From the NCBI GenBank assembly GCA_937901055.1, contig CALCGO010000097.1, positions 1 to 5,212 on the forward strand: a DNA stretch of 5,212 bases. The letters are read 5' to 3'. A program made the translations under genes and the position numbers. The notes beneath the pieces are model-generated. The model saw only the letters and a list, made by a program, of their open reading frames with translations, did no database searches and had not been told where the DNA came from. This document shows positions 1 through 4,731 of this stretch, one piece after another (positions within the stretch are counted from its first letter, which is position 1; every line of letters begins with the position of its first letter). The DNA comes from an uncultured Rhodobacterales bacterium (GTDB taxonomy: Bacteria; Pseudomonadota; Alphaproteobacteria; Rhodobacterales; Rhodobacteraceae).

Positions 1-673
1 CCATAACGCCAATAATCAGTGCAGGGCTTAGCGCGCCGGAACGACCGGATGCGAAGAACTGTGCCAAAGCGGCTGGAAGCTCGGCTACGATGCCCACGAA
101 TATGATCAACGAGATACCGTTGCCAATACCGCGTGCTGTGATCTGTTCGCCCAACCACATAAGGAACATGGTTCCGCCAACCAGCGTAATCATCACGGTC
201 GCACGGAAGAACAGGCCGGGATCAGACGCAAGACCTTGCGATTCAAGACCCGCTGCCAAAGCGTAGGATTGGAACATAGCAAGGAAAACCGTACCGTACC
301 GAGTGTACTGGTTGATTTTCTTACGGCCCTGCTCACCCTCTTTCTTCAAGGCTTCCAGTTGTGGAACCATCGAAGTCAAAAGCTGAATGATAATGGAGGC
401 CGAAATATACGGCATAATACCAAGCGAGAAGATCGCCATACGGCTGACCGCACCACCTGTGAACATGTTGAGCATGTCACCGATGCCACCGCGCGTCGAT
501 TCAAAGAACGCGGCCAATTGTGTCGCATCAATTCCCGGAACGGGGATATAAGTACCCAAACGGTAAACCAACAACAAACCAAGCGCGAACATGATGCGCT
601 GTTGAAGCTCTTTGGCTTTACCAAAAGAACCCCAGCTTAGGTTCGATGCCATTTGTTCTGCTGCCGATGCCAT
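1..673 (-). CDS. secY: Protein translocase subunit SecY, N-terminal half (runs off window)
   Basis: SecY is the central channel of the SecYEG translocon in the inner membrane; it passes unfolded preproteins driven by SecA and inserts membrane proteins delivered by the ribosome. The minus frame is open from an ATG at 673 to the window edge, giving 224 residues of a protein usually around 450. A hydrophilic N-terminus is followed by hydrophobic segments at about residues 27-47, 78-99, 127-142 and 157-175. Family landmarks are GIMPYISASIIIQLL (85-99, the conserved second membrane segment beside the plug) and GIGNGISLIIF (182-192). The start is supported by GGAGG at 681-685, seven bases upstream. 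It lies 130 bases downstream of rplO, the normal spc operon place, but that gap is unusually long and structured (see 680-730). The C-terminal half, including the ribosome/SecA-binding loops, is not visible. Identification is firm. Confidence 0.97.
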   Translation of the reverse strand, partial: MASAAEQMASNLSWGSFGKAKELQQRIMFALGLLLVYRLGTYIPVPGIDATQLAAFFESTRGGIGDMLNMFTGGAVSRMAIFSLGIMPYISASIIIQLLTSMVPQLEALKKEGEQGRKKINQYTRYGTVFLAMFQSYALAAGLESQGLASDPGLFFRATVMITLVGGTMFLMWLGEQITARGIGNGISLIIFVGIVAELPAALAQFFASGRSGALSPALIIGVM

Positions 674-679
674 TAAAGG

Positions 680-730
680 CCCTCCAAAAACTGCGCCGCC
701 GAACCCCCTGTTGGAGGGTACCAGCGGCGC
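680..730 (-). promoter_or_regulatory. Structured secY leader: terminator-like hairpin and alternative anti-SD pairing
   Basis: In the minus-strand transcript, GCGCCGC (724-730) pairs with GCGGCGC (693-699). Inside it ACCCTC (714-719) pairs with GGGGGT (703-708), with one G-U pair and a CAACA loop. The hairpin is followed by AG, five U residues (686-690) and at once by the secY ribosome binding site GGAGGG (680-685). That is the shape of an intrinsic terminator placed just before a start codon. In addition CCCTCCAA (711-718) in the hairpin is an exact 8-base complement of TTGGAGGG (680-687), so an alternative fold would hide the ribosome binding site. The pairing is seen in the sequence. A role in attenuation or translational control of secY is inference, and I know of no named element that matches it. 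Confidence 0.45.
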
Positions 731-803
731 GAAATATTTTCACTGTCTAAGATGTAAGGCGCAAACGGCGCGCCCACAAGTCATTCGCGCCACTCTTTTC
801 GGC

Positions 804-1262
804 TTATGCCGGAAGAGTTACGGAACCGCCGGCTTTTTCGACCGCTTCTACAGCAGATTTCGAGGCACCAGTAACAGTCAGATTTACTTTAGATGTCAGT
901 TCACCTTTGGCTAGAAGGCGAACGCCGTCCAACTTGCGACGAACGAGACCGGATTCAATCAGGACATCTTCAGTGATGTCTTTTTTGGCGTCGATCTTCT
1001 TCTCGTCGATGAATTTCTGTAGGATGCCTAGGTTGATAACCGCATGTTTCTTGGGGTTACGCATGTTGAAGCCACGTTTTGGCAAACGCATGTATAGTGG
1101 CATCTGGCCGCCTTCAAAACCGCCAATAGTAACACCCGAACGGGATTTTTGACCCTTGATACCACGGCCACCCATTTTACCGGTACCGGAACCTGGACCA
1201 CGGCCAACACGCTTTGCGCGTTTGGTTGCACCGGGGTTATCGCTAAGTTGATTCAATTTCAT
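804..1262 (-). CDS. rplO: 50S ribosomal protein L15
   Basis: L15 binds 23S rRNA late in assembly of the large subunit and lies deep in it with a long extended N-terminal arm. The 152-residue product is of normal length (about 145-160). Visible landmarks are the glycine/arginine-rich arm GRGPGSGTGKMGGRG (20-34), the block FEGGQMPLYMRLPKRGF (49-65), and the C-terminal globular part with LLAKGELTSK (116-125), TGASKSAVEAVEKAGG (131-146). The ATG at 1262 has AAGGAG (1271-1276) eight bases upstream, a good ribosome binding site. In a standard spc operon rplO follows rpmD directly; here the two are about 1 kb apart, with a terminator, an unknown gene and a candidate promoter between them. rplO and secY therefore may form a separate transcription unit. 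Identification is firm; the separate transcription is inferred. Confidence 0.98.
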   Translation of the reverse strand: MKLNQLSDNPGATKRAKRVGRGPGSGTGKMGGRGIKGQKSRSGVTIGGFEGGQMPLYMRLPKRGFNMRNPKKHAVINLGILQKFIDEKKIDAKKDITEDVLIESGLVRRKLDGVRLLAKGELTSKVNLTVTGASKSAVEAVEKAGGSVTLPA

Positions 1263-1286
1263 GACGCTATCTCCTTTGGCCGGAAC

Positions 1287-1313
1287 TACCCCCCGATTGC
1301 GTCTAAAGGGGTA
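1287..1313 (-). promoter_or_regulatory. Small hairpin in the rplO leader
   Basis: TACCCC (1308-1313) in the minus transcript can pair exactly with GGGGTA (1287-1292), leaving a 15-base loop. It lies about 12 bases upstream of the rplO ribosome binding site and within the transcript expected from the promoter at 1359-1387. It has no U-tract, so it is not a terminator. It might act in the leader, but a six-pair stem in a short GC-containing spacer can also arise by chance. Confidence 0.2.
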
Positions 1314-1358
1314 AACACGGCATTACATTTGATTCTGTAGGCTGATGCCCACTGCGCG

Positions 1359-1387
1359 CGTATAAACGGGATGGGGGTTAGGTGCAA
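1359..1387 (-). promoter_or_regulatory. Candidate sigma-70 type promoter for rplO-secY
   Basis: On the minus strand TTGCAC (1382-1387) and TATACG (1359-1364) are separated by exactly 17 bases. The -10 matches TATAAT at four of six positions and the -35 keeps the TTG core. Transcription would begin near 1352 and give a leader of about 90 bases before the rplO ATG at 1262. The position is biologically sensible, because the terminator at 2200-2227 would otherwise starve rplO and secY. No experimental support is available here, and the match is moderate. Confidence 0.4.
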
Positions 1388-1446
1388 GAGGGTTGCGGGT
1401 GGATCGACGCCCCGCGTTAACCTTTGGCATTTTTGCCGGAATATCG

Positions 1447-1489
1447 CGTGCACAACCCGTACACAATGCGTGCACAACGCGTATGTACG
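1447..1489. repeat. 11-base tandem repeat, three copies plus a decayed fourth
   Basis: On the plus strand three units follow each other without a gap: CGTGCACAACC (1447-1457), CGTACACAATG (1458-1468) and CGTGCACAACG (1469-1479). They are followed by a degraded unit beginning CGTATGTACG (1480-1489). The shared core is CGTRCACAA, or TTGTGYACG on the minus strand, with the core spaced at 11 bases, about one helical turn. This places identical faces on the same side of the DNA and would suit an array of binding sites, roughly 60 bases upstream of the candidate rplO promoter. The repeat itself is directly visible; binding by a protein is inference. The core differs from the DnaA box TTATCCACA. Confidence 0.7.
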
Positions 1490-1569
1490 ATTTTGTGGGT
1501 GGAAGCGTTAACTTTTTGCAGTCGGGTTGCCCAAAGGTGCGGGTCGCGCCCGATCTAGGTAGGTACAAG

Positions 1570-1595
1570 GCGCCCTCCTGGGGGAGGTCAGGCGC
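1570..1595 (-). terminator. GC-rich hairpin after the unknown gene; weak terminator at best
   Basis: CCTCC (1583-1587 in minus sense) pairs with GGAGG (1574-1578) around a four-base loop, and outer GCGC arms (1592-1595 and 1570-1573) can extend it across a four-base bulge. It begins at the last base of the unknown gene's TAG stop codon. No run of U follows (the minus sequence continues CTTGTACC), so it is not a good intrinsic terminator. It may protect the mRNA 3' end or slow polymerase; readthrough into rplO looks possible. Confidence 0.3.
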
Positions 1596-2107
1596 TATCG
1601 CATAGCTTTTACAAGCGCATCCTCCGCATCTTCAATTGCTTCGTTCAACGCAAGAATCTCATTTAGGATTTCAGTAGCTTGTTCAACTGAAACTTCTTCG
1701 CCGAAAGTTAGCGAATTGTTTAAGAGCAATTGTACCTTTTCACGAACTCCACCTTTACCCCAAGATATCTCACGCAACACTCTTTCCGCTCTCAATGAGA
1801 GAGTGTTATTGGGCTGCCCCTCAGGTGGATCAAATCTCAAATGTATACGGTCAACAAATGGTCCAGCATCATTGAATCGTGGCAAAATTGTTTCGATTTG
1901 TTGCTCTGTAGGTACGTTGCCGTCAACAATTTCCTCCAACAAGGAAATCACACCTCTTGGCGAAAAATAAATATATCGTAGAGCTTCGATAATGTCTTTG
2001 ATTTGACGAATCTTCCTATCGTTACCTCTCTGATTTTGTTCGACTCTTGCAAAAGCTGCGAGTTCGCGAGCTCCATTAACAATCTCCAGCAATGAACCAA
2101 TACCCAT
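1595..2107 (-). CDS. Hypothetical protein of 170 residues inserted in the spc operon
   Basis: I do not recognise this family. The product is soluble-looking, with no signal peptide and no membrane segment. It appears mostly helical: amphipathic stretches at about residues 4-24, 31-46, 52-61, 67-76 and 105-114, and a long acidic C-terminal helix (about 141-169) containing EILNEILALNEAIEDAEDAL, which could form a coiled coil. A middle segment VDRIHLRFDPPEGQ (85-98) with prolines may be a strand-turn region. I see no cysteine, only one tryptophan (W116), and no recognisable catalytic motif. The ATG at 2107 is preceded by GAGGG (2116-2120) at eight bases, so expression is likely. Base composition differs: two 60-base lines inside it count to about 42% and 37% GC against about 53% for a line in rpsE. 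With a terminator upstream, this suggests an acquired gene that does not make a ribosomal component. That it is a real gene is likely; its function is unknown. Confidence 0.75.
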   Translation of the reverse strand: MGIGSLLEIVNGARELAAFARVEQNQRGNDRKIRQIKDIIEALRYIYFSPRGVISLLEEIVDGNVPTEQQIETILPRFNDAGPFVDRIHLRFDPPEGQPNNTLSLRAERVLREISWGKGGVREKVQLLLNNSLTFGEEVSVEQATEILNEILALNEAIEDAEDALVKAMR

Positions 2108-2134
2108 TTCTTGTGCCCTCTTATGAATGCATTA

Positions 2135-2167
2135 ATCTTAGGATTGATGTTTTCCTTCAGTTGTCAA
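2135..2167 (-). promoter_or_regulatory. Possible promoter for the unknown gene
   Basis: On the minus strand there is a perfect TTGACA (-35 consensus) at 2162-2167, between the terminator and the unknown gene. The best -10-like hexamer, TAAGAT (2135-2140, four of six matches), is 21 bases away, which is longer than the usual 16-18. At 17 bases no good hexamer is present. The region could therefore be a weak or activator-dependent promoter. It lies about 30 bases after the terminator U-tract, consistent with an independent unit. Confidence 0.35.
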
Positions 2168-2190
2168 CCGTTCCAACTACCAAACAGCGG

Positions 2191-2227
2191 AACAACAAAA
2201 ACGCCCCGAAGTTTCCCTCGAGGCGTT
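2191..2227 (-). terminator. Strong intrinsic terminator after rpmD
   Basis: In the minus transcript the 28 bases at 2200-2227 fold into an uninterrupted 12-pair stem (10 Watson-Crick and two G-U) capped by a GAAA tetraloop. The stem begins AACGCC and ends GGCGTT. It is followed by a U-rich tail, reading TTTTTGTTGTT from the stem end. This is a textbook rho-independent terminator about 60 bases downstream of the rpmD stop. On the plus strand the tail is poorer (CTTTGATT), so the main direction is minus. Its position means that transcription of the rplE-rpmD block should end largely here rather than run on to rplO and secY. Confidence 0.85.
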
Positions 2228-2242
2228 CTTTGATTTCATAAT

Positions 2243-2271
2243 GGTGGGTGAATTACCCACCTTACGGTGGG
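2243..2271. repeat. Palindrome pair between rpmD and the terminator
   Basis: GGTGGGT (2243-2249) and ACCCACC (2255-2261) form a perfect seven-pair inverted repeat around GAATT. The ACCCACC arm can instead pair with GGTGGG (2266-2271), six pairs; in the minus transcript this second fold has a GTAA (GNRA-type) tetraloop. The two folds exclude each other. No U-tract follows, so they are not terminators by themselves. From memory, short palindromes of the GGTGGGT...ACCCACC kind are frequent between genes in bacterial genomes of this type, so a dispersed repeat is possible, but only a genome-wide count would show it. Confidence 0.5.
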
Positions 2272-2286
2272 GGTACCCAAAAGGGG

Positions 2287-2475
2287 TTAGCCTTTTTCCT
2301 CAATAATCTCGACCATGTGCGAGATTTTGCGGACCATGCCGCGAACCGAAGGCGTGTCTTCTAGTTCACGTGTTTTGTGCATCTTGTTCAGACCCAGACC
2401 TTTTAGCGTAGCTAGCTGGTCTTTCGGGCGGCGGATCGGCGAACCGGTCTGCTTAACAACGATAGTTTTAGCCAT
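2287..2475 (-). CDS. rpmD: 50S ribosomal protein L30
   Basis: L30 is a small peripheral protein of the large subunit that contacts 23S rRNA; it is absent in some bacteria. The 62-residue product has the usual length (about 60) and landmarks: a first strand MAKTIVVKQTGSPIRRPKDQ (1-20), the loop TLKGLGLNKM (23-32), and the terminal helix/strand GMVRKISHMVEII (46-58). The ATG at 2475 lies 12 bases after the rpsE stop, with the stop running into GGGA (TAAGGGA), the weakest-looking ribosome binding site of the packed junctions; translation is probably coupled to rpsE. It is the last gene of the right-hand block: two palindromes and a strong terminator follow within about 90 bases. Identification is firm. 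Confidence 0.97.
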   Translation of the reverse strand: MAKTIVVKQTGSPIRRPKDQLATLKGLGLNKMHKTRELEDTPSVRGMVRKISHMVEIIEEKG

Positions 2476-2487
2476 TTCTCAGTTCCC

Positions 2488-3069
2488 TTATGCTTCTGCA
2501 ACTTCAGCGGTTTCTTCAACCACTGGAGCCGCGTCAGTTTTAGGTAGAATGTCCGAAACCTTTTTACCACGACGCTGTGCAACATTACGTGGGGAGGATT
2601 CCTTGCGGAGACCATCCATCGTTGCGCGGATCATGTTGTAAGGGTTCTGCGAGCCGATGGATTTCGAGACAACGTCCTGAATTCCAACCATCTCGAACAC
2701 CGCACGCATAGGACCACCGGCGATGATACCAGTACCCGCAGGTGCTGAACGCATCACAACCTTACCAGCACCGTGACGACCATTCATGTCGTGGTGCAAA
2801 GTGCGGCCTTCACGCAGAGGAACGCGGATCATCTGGCGTTTGGCTTGCTCAGTGGCTTTCCGAATTGCTTCAGGAACCTCTTTAGCTTTACCTTTACCAA
2901 AGCCAACGCGGCCTTTCTGGTCGCCAACAACTACCAAAGCAGCAAAGCCGAAACGCTTACCACCTTTAACAGTTTTGGACACACGGTTGATCGCTACCAG
3001 GCGATCAGCGAATTCCGGCGTTTCGTCACGATCGCGACGTTTACCCCGGCGATTATCTTCTCTTGCCAT
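2488..3069 (-). CDS. rpsE: 30S ribosomal protein S5
   Basis: S5 sits near the decoding centre of the small subunit, contacts S4 and S8, and affects translational accuracy and mRNA unwinding. The product has 193 residues, compared with about 167 in E. coli. The extra length is an N-terminal basic segment (1-17) and a C-terminal alanine/glutamate tail (about 178-193, ending EETAEVAEA), a known feature of alphaproteobacterial S5. Visible landmarks are the loop SKTVKGGKRFGF (31-42), where spectinomycin-resistance changes occur in other bacteria, GKGKAKEVPEAI (58-69) and SQNPYNMIRATMDGL (140-154). The loop looks wild type. The ATG at 3069 is ten bases after the rplR stop, and that TAG is itself part of the ribosome binding site AGGAG (TAGGAGAG), so coupling with rplR is likely. 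Confidence 0.98.
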   Translation of the reverse strand: MAREDNRRGKRRDRDETPEFADRLVAINRVSKTVKGGKRFGFAALVVVGDQKGRVGFGKGKAKEVPEAIRKATEQAKRQMIRVPLREGRTLHHDMNGRHGAGKVVMRSAPAGTGIIAGGPMRAVFEMVGIQDVVSKSIGSQNPYNMIRATMDGLRKESSPRNVAQRRGKKVSDILPKTDAAPVVEETAEVAEA

Positions 3070-3079
3070 AGTAGCTCTC

Positions 3080-3439
3080 CTAGAACTTCAGACCGCCCGA
3101 ACGGGCCGCCTCTGCCAACGCTTTGATTTTCCCGTGGAACAGGAAACCGCCGCGATCGAAATACACATCTTCCACACCAGCTTTTTTGGCACGTTCGGCA
3201 ATTGTCGAACCTACCTTTGCTGCTGCTTCCAAGTTGTTTTTGCCCACAAAGCCCAAGGCCTTCTCGAGGGTCGATGCCGATGCGAGGGTTACACCCTGCG
3301 CGTCGTCGATCAACTGAACCGAGATGTTCTTGCTTGAGCGGTGAACGCTAAGACGTGGACGACCGTTAGCCGTCTTACGTAGTTTGCTCCGGGTGCGCAT
3401 GCGACGCTTTTGGAACAATTCTCTTTTAGAAATTGCCAT
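3080..3439 (-). CDS. rplR: 50S ribosomal protein L18
   Basis: L18 binds 5S rRNA and, with L5, helps form the 5S particle of the central protuberance. The 119-residue product has the normal length for the family (about 117-120). The basic N-terminal arm (1-26, rich in Lys/Arg) binds 5S rRNA. The core strands follow in RPRLSVHRSSKNISVQLIDD (27-46), and the conserved C-terminal block is FDRGGFLFHGKIKALAEAAR (94-113), ending GGLKF. The ATG at 3439 is 12 bases after the rplF stop; the junction reads TAAGGAGCGCACGATATG, so the stop codon is joined to a strong AAGGAG ribosome binding site. Identification is firm and nothing unusual is seen in the protein. Confidence 0.98.
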   Translation of the reverse strand: MAISKRELFQKRRMRTRSKLRKTANGRPRLSVHRSSKNISVQLIDDAQGVTLASASTLEKALGFVGKNNLEAAAKVGSTIAERAKKAGVEDVYFDRGGFLFHGKIKALAEAARSGGLKF

Positions 3440-3451
3440 ATCGTGCGCTCC

Positions 3452-3985
3452 TTATTTCTTCTTACCAGCTTTTTGACGTACAAATTCGCCAACGTAACGG
3501 ATACCCTTGCCTTTATAAGGCTCGGGCTTGCGCCACTCGCGAATTTCCGCAGCAACCTGACCAACAACCTGCTGATCATTGCCTTCAACGACGATTTGTG
3601 TCGGCTTCGGGCAAGTTACTTTGATCCCTTCCGGGATGTCAAAAAGAACGTCATGGGAATAACCGAGCGACAGCTTCAGGACGTTGCCCTGAAGTGCTGC
3701 ACGATAACCAACACCGCGGATTTCAAGGTCTTTCTTGAAACCACCGGTCACACCCTGCACGAGGTTTGCAACCTGTGTGCGGGACATGCCCCACTGCTGA
3801 CGCGCCCGTTTGGACGTGCCACGTGGAGTGACGCTTACTGCATTTTCTTCCACAGCGATTGTTACATCGTCGGAAGCACGGAACGAACGGGTGCCATTTG
3901 GCCCCTTAACTTCTATGGTCTGGCCCGAGACGGACGCTGAAACGCCGCCAGGAAGCTCGACCGGTTTTTTACCAATACGAGACAT
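3452..3985 (-). CDS. rplF: 50S ribosomal protein L6
   Basis: L6 binds helix 97 and the sarcin-ricin region of 23S rRNA, near the site where elongation factors act. The 177-residue product has the standard length. It begins MSRIGKKPVELPGGV as is typical, has two similar alpha/beta domains (about 1-82 and 83-177), and carries the family signature PEPYKGKGIRY at 154-164. It ends in a lysine-rich tail (AGKKK). The ATG at 3985 lies ten bases after the rpsH stop; the junction is TAAGGGGTAGGTTATG, giving the ribosome binding site AAGGGG directly from the stop codon. A plus-strand open frame of 309 codons lies opposite this gene, rpsH and rpsN, but it is a shadow. Identification is firm. Confidence 0.98.
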   Translation of the reverse strand: MSRIGKKPVELPGGVSASVSGQTIEVKGPNGTRSFRASDDVTIAVEENAVSVTPRGTSKRARQQWGMSRTQVANLVQGVTGGFKKDLEIRGVGYRAALQGNVLKLSLGYSHDVLFDIPEGIKVTCPKPTQIVVEGNDQQVVGQVAAEIREWRKPEPYKGKGIRYVGEFVRQKAGKKK

Positions 3986-3995
3986 AACCTACCCC

Positions 3996-4394
3996 TTAGA
4001 AGATTGTGCACAAGACTTCGCCACCGACATTGTCGGCACGAGCTTGTGCATCGGACATGACACCTTTTGGCGTGGAGACAATCGCAATACCAAGGCCCTG
4101 ACGGACGGTAGGGATGTCTTTCACACCAACATAAACGCGGCGACCAGGGGTCGATACACGCTTAAGTTCACGGATCACCGGTTCGTCATCGTAGTATTTC
4201 AACTCGATTACGATTTGCGGTTTGCCATCGGCGTCTTTTCCAGATTCATAGCCACGGATGTAGCCTTCGGATTTAAGCACGTCCAGAACCCATGCACGCA
4301 GCTTGGAAGCTGGTGTGTGAGTGGAGGATTTGCCACGCAATTGTGCGTTACGAATACGTGTCAGCATATCGCCGAGAGGATCGTTCAAGTTCAT
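3996..4394 (-). CDS. rpsH: 30S ribosomal protein S8
   Basis: S8 is a primary 16S rRNA binding protein that organises the central domain of the small subunit. In E. coli it is also the translational repressor of the spc operon, binding the mRNA near the start of rplE; whether this holds here cannot be judged, because the rplE start lies outside the window. The product has 132 residues (family about 130). Landmarks are the N-terminal DPLGDMLTRIRNA (5-17), the STPGRRVY strand-loop (81-88) and the rRNA-binding signature GIAIVSTPKGVMSDAQAR (102-119), with the end EVLCTIF carrying C129. The ATG at 4394 is 12 bases after the rpsN stop; the junction TAAGGAGGGTATAAAATG holds one of the strongest ribosome binding sites in the block. 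Confidence 0.98.
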   Translation of the reverse strand: MNLNDPLGDMLTRIRNAQLRGKSSTHTPASKLRAWVLDVLKSEGYIRGYESGKDADGKPQIVIELKYYDDEPVIRELKRVSTPGRRVYVGVKDIPTVRQGLGIAIVSTPKGVMSDAQARADNVGGEVLCTIF

Positions 4395-4406
4395 TTTATA
4401 CCCTCC

Positions 4407-4712
4407 TTACCAGCTAGATTTAACCATGCCGGGGATTTGACCAATGGAGGCCAAATCGCGCAGCGCGATACGGGACATTTTAAGCTTACGGTAGTAAGCC
4501 TTCGGACGACCAGAAACCTGACAACGATTGTGCAGGCGTGTTGCCGAAGAATTACGAGGCAATTTGGCGAGTGCCAGATTAGCCTTGAAACGCTCTTCAA
4601 CAGGCAGGTCTTTATTCATCGCGATCTCTTTGAGAGCTGCGCGTCGGTCGGCGTATTTTGCCACCAACTTCTGCCGCTTCAATTCGCGTTGGATCATGCA
4701 TACTTTAGCCAT
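4407..4712 (-). CDS. rpsN: 30S ribosomal protein S14, long zinc-free form
   Basis: S14 is a late-binding protein of the head of the small subunit, close to S3, S10 and S19. The 101-residue length and the lack of paired CxxC motifs mark the long C-minus form, which does not bind zinc and is usual in proteobacteria. The core signature RLHNRCQVSGRPKAYYRK lies at 59-76 with a single cysteine (C64), and LPRNSS at 51-56 is also typical. The sequence ends in MVKSSW, the usual C-terminus. The ATG at 4712 has an extended purine run GGGAGGAG (4721-4728) eight bases upstream, in a 19-base gap after the rplE stop, the only junction in the packed block where the stop is not joined to the ribosome binding site. 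Confidence 0.98.
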   Translation of the reverse strand: MAKVCMIQRELKRQKLVAKYADRRAALKEIAMNKDLPVEERFKANLALAKLPRNSSATRLHNRCQVSGRPKAYYRKLKMSRIALRDLASIGQIPGMVKSSW

Positions 4713-4731
4713 GTTTTTCTCTCCTCCCGCG

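Noticed and set aside
236..640. Plus-strand open frame of 134 codons
   Set aside because: It lies opposite secY, whose minus frame encodes clear membrane segments and SecY signatures.
1331..1335. GANTC methylation site (GATTC) near the rplO promoter as a cell-cycle signal
   Set aside because: A single five-base site is expected by chance; no CtrA-type TTAA-N7-TTAA partner was seen around it.
1286..1477. Second minus-strand open frame of 63 codons in the same spacer
   Set aside because: It starts at a TTG with no ribosome binding site, and its N-terminal residues are a translation of the tandem repeat.
1447..1489. DnaA boxes or a replication origin
   Set aside because: The repeat core TTGTGYACG lacks the TTATCCACA form, there is no AT-rich unwinding region beside it, and the gene context is ribosomal.
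1323..1568. Possible small gene on the minus strand (81 codons from a TTG), with AGGAGG a few bases upstream
   Set aside because: The ribosome-binding-like sequence is part of the hairpin after the unknown gene, the start would be TTG, and the frame crosses an 11-base repeat and the candidate rplO promoter. The peptide has no recognisable feature. Chance is more likely.
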